Positions 24,322 through 37,623 of a stretch of 64,000 bases of DNA are shown in pieces. Made by a program: the position numbers and the translations under genes. Position 1 is the first letter of the stretch. Every line of letters starts with the position of its first letter. This DNA comes from Nomia melanderi (Eukaryota; Arthropoda; Insecta; Hymenoptera; Halictidae), in assembly GCF_051020985.1 (NCBI RefSeq), contig NW_027475172.1, positions 310,001-374,000 on the forward strand, written 5' to 3'. The notes beneath the pieces were generated by a model. It was not told the origin of the DNA. It was given only the letters and a program-made list of their open reading frames with translations, and did not search any database.

Positions 24322-26946
24322 TTGATTTATTGCGCTATCTGTAATAGCACCCGAGATATCACCAGATATATATTGGATTTTCCCCTGACCCTGAGTGTCC
24401 GGACCCATGAGACGGTGGTTTTCTCGGCCCCTGGTGGTCCGAGGTCGTTCCCGCTGGCCAGATTCATGCGCCTGGGCCTCCTACAGACAATGCACTTTGG
24501 TTTATTGCGCTAACTCTATTAGCACCCGAGATATCACCAGATATACATTGGATTTTTCCCTGTCCCTGAGTGTCCGGCTCCATGAGACGGTGATTTTCTC
24601 GTCCCCTGGTGGTCCGACGTCGTTCCCGCTGCCCAGATTCATGCGCCAGGGCCTCCTACAGACAATGCACTTTGGTTTATTGCGCTATCTGTAATAGCAC
24701 CCGAGATATCACCAGATATATATTGGATTTTCCCCTGACCCTGAGTGTCCGGACCCATGAGACGGTGGTTTTCTCGGCCCCTGGTGGTCCGAGGTCGTTC
24801 CCGCTGGCCAGATTCATGCGCCTGGGCCTCCTACAGACAATGCACTTTGGTTTATTGCGCTAACTCTATTAGCACCCGAGATATCACCAGATATACATTG
24901 GATTTTCCCCTGACCCTTAGTGTCCGGCCCCGTGAGTCGGTGGTTTTCTCGGCCCCTGGTGGTCCGAGGTCGTTCCCGCTGCCCGGAATCATGCGCCAGG
25001 GCCTCCTACAGACAATGCACTTTGGTTTATTGCGCTATCTCTAATAGCACCCGAGATATCACCAGATATTTGCTGGATTTTTACATGACCTTGGGTGACG
25101 GATTCCGAATATCTGTAATTTTCTCGGCCACTGGTGGTCCGAGGTCGTTCCTGCGGCACAGATTCATTCGCAAGGGCCTCCTACAGACAATGCACTTTGG
25201 TTTATTGCGCTATCTGTAATAGCACCCGAGATATCACCAGGTATATATTGGATTTTTCCCCGACCCTGAGTGTCCGGCCCCATGAGACGGTGGTTTTCTC
25301 GGACCCTGGTGATCCGAGGTCGTTCCCGCTGCACAGATTCATGCGCCAGGGCCTGCTGCAGATAATTCACTTTGGTTTATTGCGCTATCTCTAATAGCAC
25401 CCCAGATATCACCAGATATATATTGGATTTTTCCCTGACCCTGAGTGTCCGGCCCCATGTGTCGGTGGTTTTCTCGGCCCCTGTTGATCCGAGGTCGTTC
25501 CCGCTGCACAGATTCATTCGCAAGGGCCTCTTGCAGACAATGCAATTTGATTTATTGCGCTATCTGTAATAGCACCCGAGATATCACCAGATATATATTT
25601 GATTTTTCCCTGACCCTGAGTGTCCGGCCCCATGAGATGGTGGTTTTCTCGTCCCCTGGTGGTCCGAGGTCGTTCCCGCTGCACAGATGCATGCGGCAGG
25701 GCCTCCTGCAAATAATTCACTTTGGTTTATTGCGCTATCTCTAATAGCACCCGTGATTTCACCAGATATATATTTGATTTTTCCCTGACCCTGAGTGTCC
25801 GGCCCCATGAGACGGTGGTTTTCTCGGCCCCTGGTGGTCCGAGGTCGTTCCCGCTGCACAGATGCATGCGGCAGGGCCTCCTGCAGATAACTAACTTTGG
25901 TTTATTGCGCCATCTCTAATAGCACCCGAGATATCACCAGATATATATTGGATTTTTCCCTGACCCTGAGTGTCCGGCTCCATGAGACGGTGATTTTCTC
26001 GGTCCCTGGTGGTCCGAGGTCGTTCCCGCTGCCCAGATTCATGCGACAGGGCCTCCTACAGACAATGCACTTTGGGTTATTAGGCTATCTGTAATAGCAC
26101 CCGAGATATCACCAGATATATGCTGGATTTTTACATGACCTTGGGTGACGGATTCCGAATATCTGTAATTTTCTCGGCCACTGGTGGTCCGAGGTCGTTC
26201 CTGCGGCACAGATTCATTCGCAAGGGCCTCCTACAGACAATGCACTTTGGTTTATTGCGCTATCTGTAATAGCACCCGAGCTATCACCAGATATATATTG
26301 GATTTTTCCCTGACCCTGAGTGCCCGGCCCCATGCGTCGGTGGTTTTCTCGGCCCCTGGTGGTCAGAGATCGATCTCTCTGCACAGATTCATGCGCTAGG
26401 GCCTCCTGCAGACAATGCACTTTGATTTATTGCGCTATCTGTAATAGCACCCGAGATATCACCAGATATATATTGGATTTTTCCCTGACCCTGAGTGTCC
26501 GGTCCCATGAGACGGTGGTTTTCTCGACCCCTGGTGGTCCGAGGTCGTTGCCTCTGCACAGATTCATGCGCCAGGGCCTCCTGCAGACAATTCACTTCGG
26601 TTTATTGCGGTATCTGTAATAGAACCGGAGATATCACCAGATATATGCTGGTTTTTTACATGACCTTGGGTGACGGATTCCGAATATCTGTAATTTCCTC
26701 GGCCCCTGGTGGTCCGACGTAGTTCCTGCTGCACACATTCATGCGCCAGGGCCTCCAGCAGACAATGCACTTTGATTTATTGCGCTATCTGTAATAGCAC
26801 CCGAGATATCACCAGATATATATTGGATTTTTCCGTGACCCTTAATGTCCGGCCCCATGTGACGGTGGTTTTCTCGGCCTGTGGTGGTCCGAGGTCGTTC
26901 CCGCTGCACAGATTCATGCGCCAGGGCCTCCTACAGATAATTCACT
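24322..26946 (+). repeat. Large HOR copy U4, 15 monomers (2,625 bp), truncated at its left end
   Basis: It enters the U order at the equivalent of 9,801 and runs to the equivalent of 12,775. Its left part (24,322-25,021) shares variants with U0: ctgtccctgag at 24,561 and ggtttattgcgctaactc without the U1-type C at 24,847. From 25,197 on it carries monomers missing from U0 and matches U1 and U5, including both unfused monomers 25,722 and 25,897. It is therefore a mosaic of two HOR variants. Its end is a chimeric monomer at 26,772. Confidence 0.85.
26772..26946 (+). repeat. Chimeric monomer marking a 348-bp loss at the end of U4
   Basis: The monomer to the left (26,597) ends with ggcctccagcagac, the signature of the unit that is normally followed by the 173-bp gtagtagc monomer and then a B-type monomer (8753 and 8926 in U0). 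Here the sequence passes straight into gtaatagc and ccgtgacccttaatg, the signature of the monomer two units further on (9101 or 12,601). The exchange point lies between about 26,759 and 26,794, in the monomer-junction segment. Confidence 0.84.
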
Positions 26947-29900
26947 TTGGCTTATTGCGCTATCTCTAATAGCACCCGAGATATCACCAGATATATATTG
27001 GATTTTTCCCTGACCCTGAGTGTCCGGCCCCATGTGTCGGTGGTTTTCTCGGCCCCTGTTGATCCGAGGTCGTTCCGGCTGCACAGATTCATTCGCAAGG
27101 GCCTCCTGCAGACAATGCACTTTGATTTATTGCGCTATCTGTAATAGCACCCGAGATATCACCAGATATATATTTGATTTTTCCCTGACCCTGAGTGTCC
27201 GGCCCAATGAGATGGTGGTTTTCTCGTCCCCTGGTGGTCCGAGGTCGTTCCCGCTGCACAGATTCATGCGCCAGGGCCTCCTGCAGATAATTCACTTTGG
27301 TTTATTGCGCTATCTCTAATAGCACTCGAGATATCACCAGATATATGTTAGATTTTTCCCTGACCCTGAGTGTCCGGCTCCATGAGACGGTGATTTTCTC
27401 GTCCCCTGGTGGTCCGACGTCGTTCCCGCTGCCCAGATTCATGCGCCAGGGCCTCCTACAGACAATGCACTTTGGTTTATTGCGCTATCTGTAATAGCAC
27501 CCGAGATATCACCAGATATATATTGGATTTTCCCCTGACCCTGAGTGTCCGGACCCATGAGACGGTGGTTTTCTCGGCCCCTGGTGGTCCGAGGTCGTTC
27601 CCGCTGGCCAGATTCATGCGCCTGGGCCTCCTACAGACAATGCACTTTGGTTTATTGCGCTAACTCTATTAGCACCCGAGATATCACCAGATATACATTG
27701 GATTTTTCCCTGACCCTGAGTGTCCGGCTCCATGAGACGGTGATTTTCTCGTCCCCTGGTGGTCCGACGTCGTTCCCGCTGCCCAGATTCATGCGCCAGG
27801 GCCTCCTACAGACAATGCACTTTGGTTTATTGCGCTATCTGTAATAGCACCCGAGATATCACCAGATATATATATTGGATTTTCCCCTGACCCTGAGTGT
27901 CCGGACCCATGAGACGGTGGTTTTCTCGGCCCCTGGTGGTCCGAGGTCGTTCCCGCTGGCCAGATTCATGCGCCTGGGCCTCCTACAGACAATGCACTTT
28001 GGCTTATTGCGCTAACTCTATTAGCACCCGAGATATCACCAGATATACATTGGATTTTCCCCTGACCCTTAGTGTCCGGCCCCGTGAGTCGGTGGTTTTC
28101 TCGGCCCCTGGTGGTCCGAGGTCGTTCCCGCTGCCCGGAATCATGCGCCAGGGCCTCCTACAGACAATGCACTTTGGTTTATTGCGCTATCTCTAATAGC
28201 ACCCGAGATATCACCAGATATTTGCTGGATTTTTACATGACCTTGGGTGACGGATTCCGAATATCTGTAATTTTCTCGGCCACTGGTGGTCCGAGGTCGT
28301 TCCTGCGGCACAGATTCATTCGCAAGGGCCTCCTACAGACAATGCACTTTGGTTTATTGCGCTATCTGTAATAGCACCCGAGATATCACCAGGTATATAT
28401 TGGATTTTTCCCCGACCCTGAGTGTCCGGCCCCATGAGACGGTGGTTTTCTCGGACCCTGGTGATCCGAGGTCGTTCCCGCTGCACAGATTCATGCGCCA
28501 GGGCCTGCTGCAGATAATTCACTTTGGTTTATTGCGCTATCTCTAATAGCACCCCAGATATCACCAGATATATATTGGATTTTTCCCTGACCCTGAGTGT
28601 CCGGCCCCATGTGTCGGTGGTTTTCTCGGCCCCTGTTGATCCGAGGTCGTTCCCGCTGCACAGATTCATTCGCAAGGGCCTCTTGCAGACAATGCAATTT
28701 GATTTATTGCGCTATCTGTAATAGCACCCGAGATATCACCAGATATATATTTGATTTTTCCCTGACCCTGAGTGTCCGGCCCCATGAGATGGTGGTTTTC
28801 TCGTCCCCTGGTGGTCCGAGGTCGTTCCCGCTGCACAGATGCATGCGGCAGGGCCTCCTGCAAATAATTCACTTTGGTTTATTGCGCTATCTCTAATAGC
28901 ACCCGTGATTTCACCAGATATATATTTGATTTTTCCCTGACCCTGAGTGTCCGGCCCCATGAGACGGTGGTTTTCTCGGCCCCTGGTGGTCCGAGGTCGT
29001 TCCCGCTGCACAGATGCATGCGGCAGGGCCTCCTGCAGATAACTAACTTTGGTTTATTGCGCCATCTCTAATAGCACCCGAGATATCACCAGATATATAT
29101 TGGATTTTTCCCTGACCCTGAGTGTCCGGCTCCATGAGACGGTGATTTTCTCGGTCCCTGGTGGTCCGAGGTCGTTCCCGCTGCCCAGATTCATGCGACA
29201 GGGCCTCCTACAGACAATGCACTTTGGGTTATTAGGCTATCTGTAATAGCACCCGAGATATCACCAGATATATGCTGGATTTTTACATGACCTTGGGTGA
29301 CGGATTCCGAATATCTGTAATTTTCTCGGCCACTGGTGGTCCGAGGTCGTTCCTGCGGCACAGATTCATTCGCAAGGGCCTCCTACAGACAATGCACTTT
29401 GGTTTATTGCGCTATCTGTAATAGCACCCGAGCTATCACCAGATATATATTGGATTTTTCCCTGACCCTGAGTGCCCGGCCCCATGCGTCGGTGGTTTTC
29501 TCGGCCCCTGGTGGTCAGAGATCGATCTCTCTGCACAGATTCATGCGCTAGGGCCTCCTGCAGACAATGCACTTTGATTTATTGCGCTATCTGTAATAGC
29601 ACCCGAGATATCACCAGATATATATTGGATTTTTCCCTGACCCTGAGTGTCCGGTCCCATGAGACGGTGGTTTTCTCGACCCCTGGTGGTCCGAGGTCGT
29701 TGCCTCTGCACAGATTCATGCGCCAGGGCCTCCTGCAGACAATTCACTTCGGTTTATTGCGGTATCTGTAATAGAACCGGAGATATCACCAGATATATGC
29801 TGGTTTTTTACATGACCTTGGGTGACGGATTCCGAATATCTGTAATTTCCTCGGCCCCTGGTGGTCCGACGTAGTTCCTGCTGCACACATTCATGCGCCA

Positions 29901-31848
29901 GGGCCTCCAGCAGACAATGCACTTTGATTTATTGCGCTATCTGTAGTAGCACCCGACATATCACCAGATATATATTGCATTTTTCCCGGACCCTGAGTGT
30001 CCGGCCCATGAGACTGTGGGTTTCTCGGCACCTGGTGGTCCTAGGTCGATCCCTCTGCACAGATACATGCGCCAGGGCCCCTGCAGATAATTCGCTTTGT
30101 TTCATTGCGCTATCTGTAATAGCACCCGAGATATCACCAGATATATGCTGGATTTTTACATGAGCATGGGTGACGGATTCCGAATATCTGTAATTTTCTC
30201 GGCCCCTGGTGGTTCGAAGTAGTTCCTGCTGCACAGATTCATTCGCCAGTGCCTCCTACAGACAATGCACTTTGATTTATTGCGCTATCTGTAATAGCAC
30301 CCGAGATATCACCAGATATATATTGGATTTTTCCGTGACCCTTAATGTCCGGCCCCATGTGACGGTGGTTTTCTCGGCCTGTGGTGGTCCGAGGTCGTTC
30401 CCGCTGCACAGATTCATGCGCCAGGGCCTCCTACAGATAATTCACTTTGGTTTATTGCGCTATCTCTAATAGCACCCAAGATATCACCAGATATATATTG
30501 GATTTTTCCCTGACCCTGAGTGTCCGGCCCCATGAGACGGCGGTTTTCTCGGCCCCTGGTGGTCCGAGGTCGTTACCGCTGCAGAGATGCATGCGCCAGG
30601 GCCTCCTTCAGATAATTCACTTTGGTTTATTGCACTATCTCTAATAGCACCCGAGATATCACCAGATATATATTGGATTTTTCCCTGACACTGAGTGTCC
30701 GGATCCATGAGACTGTGGTTTTCTCGGCCCCTGGTGGTCCGAGGTCGTTCCCACTGGCCAGATTCATTCGCCAGTGCCTCCTACAGACAATGCACTTTGA
30801 TTTATTGCGCTATCTCTAATAGCACCCGAGATATCATCACATACATCCTGGGTTTTTACATGACCTTGGGAGTGCGGCCCCATGAGACGGTGGTTTTCTC
30901 GGCCCCTAGTGGTCCGAGGTCGTTCCCGCTGCGCAGAATCATGCGCCAGGGCTTCCTGCAGACAATGCACTTTGATTTAATTCGCTATCTCTAATAGCAC
31001 CCGAGATATCACCAGATATATGCTGGATTTTTACATGACCTTGGGTGACGGATTCCGAATATCTGTAATTTTCTCGGCCCCTGGAGGTCCGAGGTCGTTC
31101 CCGCTGCACAGATTTATGCGCCAGGGCCTCCTACAGACAATGCACTTTGGTTTATTGCGCTACCTCTAATAGCACCCGAGATACCACCAGATATATATTG
31201 GATTTTTCCCTGACCCTGAGTGTCCGGCCCCATGAGATGGTGGTTTTCTCGGCCCCTGGTGGTCCGAGGTCGTTCCCGCTGGCCAGATTCATGCGCCTGG
31301 GCCTCCTACAGACAATGCACTTTGGTTTATTGCGCTAACTCTAATAGCACCCGAGATATCACCAGATATATATTGGATTTTCCCCTGACCCTCTGTGTGT
31401 CCGGCCCCGTGAGTCGGTGGTTTTCTCGGCCCCTGGTGGTCCGAGGTCGTTCCCGCTGCACAGATTCATGCGCCAGGGCCTCCTGCAGATAATTCACTTT
31501 GGTTTATTGCGCCATCTCTAATAACACCTGAGATATCACCAGATATATATTGGATTTTCCCCTGACCCTGAATGTCCGGCCCTATGAGACGGTGATTTTC
31601 TCGGCTCCTGGTGGTCCGAGATCGTTCCCGCTGCCCAGATTCATTCGCCTGGGCGTCGTACAGACAATGCACTTTGATTTATTGCGCTATCTGTAATAGC
31701 ACCCGAGATATCACCAGATATTTATTGGATTTTTCCCCGACCCTGAGTGTCCGGCCCCATGAGACGGTGGTTTTCTCGAACCCTGGTGGTCCGAGGTCGT
31801 TCCCGCTGCACAGATTCATGCGCCAGGGCCTCCTACAGATAATTCACT
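26947..31848 (+). repeat. Large HOR copy U5, 28 monomers (4,902 bp), longest copy
   Basis: It follows U1 closely, including the AT-run 2-bp gain at about 27,868 and both unfused monomers 28,874 and 29,049. It differs in having three monomers (31,147, 31,322 and 31,499) where U1 has one (13,476), a gain of two monomers plus 2 bp, which accounts exactly for 4,902 against 4,550. The extra segment matches 6126-6652 near the left end of the window. In the 29,924 monomer it has cggcacctgg as in U0, U3 and U6. B-type monomers: 28174, 29224, 29749, 30097 and 30972. Confidence 0.9.
31147..31498 (+). repeat. Two-monomer segment distinguishing U5 from U1
   Basis: The 31,147 monomer starts like 13,476 (gctacctctaat, gagataccacc) and changes by about 31,230 to the type found at 6,126 (catgagatggtgg and the gctggccagattc arm). 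The next monomer has the gctaactc junction and the 2-bp gain ccctctgtgtgtccgg seen otherwise only at 6,301. The monomer at 31,499 equals 6,478, with taacacctgag. Since U1's 13,476 has the head of 31,147 and a tail like 31,499, a 352-bp deletion from a U5-like parent explains U1. The reverse direction is possible. Confidence 0.8.
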
Positions 31849-34800
31849 TTGGCTTATTGCGCTATCTCTAATAGCACCCGAGATATCACCAGATATATAT
31901 TGGATTTTTCCCTGACCCTGAGTGTCCGGCCCCATGTGTCGGTGGTTTTCTCGGCCCCTGTTGATCCGAGGTCGTTCCGGCTGCACAGATTCATTCGCAA
32001 GGGCCTCCTGCAGACAATGCACTTTGATTTATTGCGCTATCTGTAATAGCACCCGAGATATCACCAGATATATATTTGATTTTTCCCTGACCCTGAGTGT
32101 CCGGCCCAATGAGATGGTGGTTTTCTCGTCCCCTGGTGGTCCGAGGTCGTTCCCGCTGCACAGATTCATGCGCCAGGGCCTCCTGCAGATAATTCACTTT
32201 GGTTTATTGCGCTATCTCTAATAGCACTCGAGATATCACCAGATATATGTTAGATTTTTCCCTGACCCTGAGTGTCCGGCTCCATGAGACGGTGATTTTC
32301 TCGTCCCCTGGTGGCCCGACGTCGTTCCCGCTGCCCAGATTCATGCGCCAGGGCCTCCTACAGACAATGCACTTTGGTTTATTGCGCTATCTGTAATAGC
32401 ACCCGAGATATCACCAGATATATATTGGATTTTCCCCTGACCCTGAGTGTCCGGACCCATGAGACGGTGGTTTTCTCGGCCCCTGGTGGTCCGAGGTCGT
32501 TCCCGCTGGCCAGATTCATGCGCCTGGGCCTCCTACAGACAATGCACTTTGGTTTATTGCGCTAACTCTATTAGCACCCGAGATATCACCAGATATACAT
32601 TGGATTTTTCCCTGACCCTGAGTGTCCGGCTCCATGAGACGGTGATTTTCTCGTCCCCTGGTGGTCCGACGTCGTTCCCGCTGCCCAGATTCATGCGCCA
32701 GGGCCTCCTACAGACAATGCACTTTGGTTTATTGCGCTATCTGTAATAGCACCCGAGATATCACCAGATATATATTGGATTTTCCCCTGACCCTGAGTGT
32801 CCGGACCCATGAGACGGTGGTTTTCTCGGCCCCTGGTGGTCCGAGGTCGTTCCCGCTGGCCAGATTCATGCGCCTGGGCCTCCTACAGACAATGCACTTT
32901 GGCTTATTGCGCTAACTCTATTAGCACCCGAGATATCACCAGATATACATTGGATTTTCCCCTGACCCTTAGTGTCCGGCCCCGTGAGTCGGTGGTTTTC
33001 TCGGCCCCTGGTGGTCCGAGGTCGTTCCCGCTGCCCGGAATCATGCGCCAGGGCCTCCTACAGACAATGCACTTTGGTTTATTGCGCTATCTCTAATAGC
33101 ACCCGAGATATCACCAGATATTTGCTGGATTTTTACATGACCTTGGGTGACGGATTCCGAATATCTGTAATTTTCTCGGCCACTGGTGGTCCGAGGTCGT
33201 TCCTGCGGCACAGATTCATTCGCAAGGGCCTCCTACAGACAATGCACTTTGGTTTATTGCGCTATCTGTAATAGCACCCGAGATATCACCAGGTATATAT
33301 TGGATTTTTCCCCGACCCTGAGTGTCCGGCCCCATGAGACGGTGGTTTTCTCGGACCCTGGTGATCCGAGGTCGTTCCCGCTGCACAGATTCATGCGCCA
33401 GGGCCTGCTGCAGATAATTCACTTTGGTTTATTGCGCTATCTCTAATAGCACCCCAGATATCACCAGATATATATTGGATTTTTCCCTGACCCTGAGTGT
33501 CCGGCCCCATGTGTCGGTGGTTTTCTCGGCCCCTGTTGATCCGAGGTCGTTCCCGCTGCACAGATTCATTCGCAAGGGCCTCTTGCAGACAATGCAATTT
33601 GATTTATTGCGCTATCTGTAATAGCACCCGAGATATCACCAGATATATATTTGATTTTTCCCTGACCCTGAGTGTCCGGCCCCATGAGATGGTGGTTTTC
33701 TCGTCCCCTGGTGGTCCGAGGTCGTTCCCGCTGCACAGATGCATGCGGCAGGGCCTCCTGCAAATAATTCACTTTGGATTATTGCGCTATCTCTAATAGC
33801 ACCCGTGATTTCACCAGATATATATTTGATTTTTCCCTGACCCTGAGTGTCCGGCCCCATGAGACGGTGGTTTTCTCGGCCCCTGGTGGTCCGAGGTCGT
33901 TCCCGCTGCACAGATGCATGCGGCAGGGCCTCCTGCAGATAACTAACTTTGGTTTATTGCGCCATCTCTAATAGCACCCGAGATATCACCAGATATATAT
34001 TGGATTTTTCCCTGACCCTGAGTGTCCGGCTCCATGAGACGGTGATTTTCTCGGTCCCTGGTGGTCCGAGGTCGTTCCCGCTGCCCAGATTCATGCGACA
34101 GGGCCTCCTACAGACAATGCACTTTGGGTTATTAGGCTATCTGTAATAGCACCCGAGATATCACCAGATATATGCTGGATTTTTACATGACCTTGGGTGA
34201 CGGATTCCGAATATCTGTAATTTTCTCGGCCACTGGTGGTCCGAGGTCGTTCCTGCGGCACAGATTCATTCGCAAGGGCCTCCTACAGACAATGCACTTT
34301 GGTTTATTGCGCTATCTGTAATAGCACCCGAGCTATCACCAGATATATATTGGATTTTTCCCTGACCCTGAGTGCCCGGCCCCATGCGTCGGTGGTTTTC
34401 TCGGCCCCTGGTGGTCAGAGATCGATCTCTCTGCACAGATTCATGCGCTAGGGCCTCCTGCAGACAATGCACTTTGATTTATTGCGCTATCTGTAATAGC
34501 ACCCGAGATATCACCAGATATATATTGGATTTTTCCCTGACCCTGAGTGTCCGGTCCCATGAGACGGTGGTTTTCTCGACCCCTGGTGGTCCGAGGTCGT
34601 TGCCTCTGCACAGGTTCATGCGCCAGGGCCTCCTGCAGACAATTCACTTCGGTTTATTGCGGTATCTGTAATAGAACCGGAGATATCACCAGATATATGC
34701 TGGTTTTTTACATGACCTTGGGTGACGGATTCCGAATATCTGTAATTTCCTCGGCCCCTGGTGGTCCGACGTAGTTCCTGCTGCACACATTCATGCGCCA

Positions 34801-36046
34801 GGGCCTCCAGCAGACAATGCACTTTGATTTATTGCGCTATCTGTAGTAGCACCCGACATATCACCAGATATATATTGCATTTTTCCCGGACCCTGAGTGT
34901 CCGGCCCATGAGACTGTGGGTTTCTCGGCACCTGGTGGTCCTAGGTCGATCCCTCTGCACAGATACATGCGCCAGGGCCCCTGCAGATAATTCGCTTTGT
35001 TTCATTGCGCTATCTGTAATAGCACCCGAGATATCACCAGATATATGCTGGATTTTTACATGAGCATGGGTGACGGATTCCGAATATCTGTAATTTTCTC
35101 GGCCCCTGGTGGTTCGAAGTAGTTCCTGCTGCACAGATTCATTCGCCAGTGCCTCCTACAGACAATGCACTTTGATTTATTGCGCTATCTGTACTAGCAC
35201 CCGAGATATCACCAGATATATATTGGATTTTTCCGTGACCCTTAATGTCCGGCCCCATGTGACGGTGGTTTTCTCGGCCTGTGGTGGTCCGAGGTCGTTC
35301 CCGCTGCACAGATTCATGCGCCAGGGCCTCCTACAGATAATTCACTTTGGTTTATTGCGCTATCTCTAATAGCACCCAAGATATCACCAGATATATATTG
35401 GATTTTTCCCTGACCCTGAGTGTCCGGCCCCATGAGACGGCGGTTTTCTCGGCCCCTGGTGGTCCGAGGTCGTTACCGCTGCAGAGATGCATGCGCCAGG
35501 GCCTCCTTCAGATAATTCACTTTGGTTTATTGCACTATCTCTAATAGCACCCGAGATATCACCAGATATATATTGGATTTTTCCCTGACACTGAGTGTCC
35601 GGATCCATGAGACTGTGGTTTTCTCGGCCCCTGGTGGTCCGAGGTCGTTCCCACTGGCCAGATTCATTCGCCAGTGCCTCCTACAGACAATGCACTTTGA
35701 TTTATTGCGCTATCTCTAATAGCACCCGAGATATCATCACATACATCCTGGGTTTTTACATGACCTTGGGAGTGCGGCCCCATGAGACGGTGGTTTTCTC
35801 GGCCCCTAGTGGTCCGAGGTCGTTCCCGCTGCGCAGAATCATGCGCCAGGGCTTCCTGCAGACAATGCACTTTGATTTAATTCGCTATCTCTAATAGCAC
35901 CCGAGATATCACCAGATATATGCTGGATTTTTACATGACCTTGGGTGACGGATTCCGAATATCTGTAATTTTCTCGGCCCCTGGAGGTCCGAGGTCGTTC
36001 CCGCTGCACAGATTTATGCGCCAGGGCCTCCTACAGACAATTCACT
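31849..36046 (+). repeat. Large HOR copy U6, 24 monomers before switching to block T2
   Basis: It matches U3 at an offset of 13,650 bp up to the fused monomer and at 13,825 bp after it, because U6 retains both monomers (33,774 and 33,949). Private substitutions seen by eye are at 32,315 (ggtggcccgac), 33,778 (ttggattatt), 34,614 (cacaggttcatg) and 35,194 (gtactagc). B-type monomers: 33074, 34124, 34649, 34997 and 35872; the last is the final B-type monomer before a gap of about 20 kb. B-A hybrid at 35,697. Confidence 0.9.
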
Positions 36047-36747
36047 TTGGTTTATTGCGCTACCTCTAATAGCACCCGAGATACCACCAGATATATATTG
36101 GATTTTTCCCTGACGCTGAGTGTCCGGCCCCATGAGACGGTGGTTGTCTCGGCCCCTGGGGGTCCGAGGTCGTTCCTGCTGCTCAGATTCATGCGACAGG
36201 GTCTCCTGCAGATAATTCACTTTGGTTTATTGGGCTATCTCTAATAGCACCCGAGATATCAGCAGATATATATTGGATTTTCCCCTGACCCTGAGTGTCC
36301 GGCCCCGTGAGACTGTGGTTTTCTCGGCCCCTGGTAGTCCGAGGTCGTTCCCGATTGCACAGATTCATGCGCCTGGGCCTCCTACAGACAATGCACTTTG
36401 ATTTGTTGCGCTATCTGTAATAGCACCCGAGATATCAGCAGATATATATTGGATTTTTCCCTGACCCTGAGTGTCCGGCCCCATGAGACGGTGGTTGTCT
36501 CGGCCCCTGGTGGACGGAGGTCGTTCCCGCTGCACAGATGCATGCGCCAGGGCCTCCTACAGATAATTCACTTTGGTTTATTGCGCTATCTCTAATAGCC
36601 TCCAAGATATCACCAGATATATATTGGATTTTCCCTGACCCTGAGTGTCCGGCCCCATGAGACGGTGGTTTTCTCGGCCCCTGGTGGTCCGAGGTCGTTC
36701 CCGCTGCACAGATCCATGCGCCAGGGCCTTCCTGCAGAAAACTCACT

Positions 36748-37448
36748 TTGGATTATTGCGCTATCTCTAATAGCACCCGAGATATCACCAGATATATATT
36801 GGATTTTTCCCTGACCCTGAGTGCCCGGACCCATGAGACTGTGGTTTTCTCGGCCCCTGGTGGTCCGAGGTCGTTCCCGCTGGCCGGATTCATGCGCCAT
36901 GGTCTCCTACAGACCATGCACTTTGATTTATTGCGCTATCTCTAATAGCACCCGAGATATCACCAGATATATATTGGATTTTTCCGTGACCCTCAGTGTC
37001 CGGCCCCATGAGACGGTGGTTTTCTCGGCCCCTGGTGGTCCGAGGTCGTTCCCGCTGCACAGATCCATGCGCCAGGGCCTTCCTGCAGAAAACTCACTTT
37101 GGATTATTGCGCTATCTCTAATAGCACCCGAGATATCACCAGATATATATTGGATTTTTCCCTGACCCTGAGTGCCCGGACCCATGAGACTGTGGTTTTC
37201 TCGGCCCCTGGTGGTCCGAGGTCGTTCCCGCTGGCCAGATTCATGCGCCATGGTCTCCTACAGACCATGCACTTTGATTTATTGCGCTATCTCTAATAGC
37301 ACCCGAGATATCACCAGATATATATTGGATTTTTCCGTGACCCTTAGTGTCCGGCCCCATGTGACGGTGGTTTTCTCGGCCTGTGGTGGTCCGAGGTCGT
37401 TCCCGCTGCACAGATTCATGCGCCAGGGCCTCCTACAGATAATTCACT
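36748..37448 (+). repeat. Local tandem duplication of two monomers (351 bp)
   Basis: The monomers at 36,748 and 37,099 are nearly the same: both start ttggattattgcg and have gtgcccggacccatgag and the gcgccatggtctcc arm. They differ at 36,885 (ggccggattc versus ggccagattc). The monomer between them (36,923, 176 bp) is chimeric: its head ccgtgaccctcag resembles 37,274, and its tail ccttcctgcagaaaactc resembles 36,573. This is the footprint of one unequal exchange within block T. T1 has a single copy. Confidence 0.88.
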
Positions 37449-37623
37449 TTGGTTTATTGCGCTATCTCTAATAGCACCCAAGATATCACCAGATATATAT
37501 TGGATTTTTCCCTGACCCTGAGTGTCCGGCCCCATGAGACGGCGGTTTTCTCGGCCCCTGGTGGTCCGAGGTCGTTCCCGCTGCCGAGATGCATGCGCCA
37601 GGGCCTCCTTCAGATAATTCACT

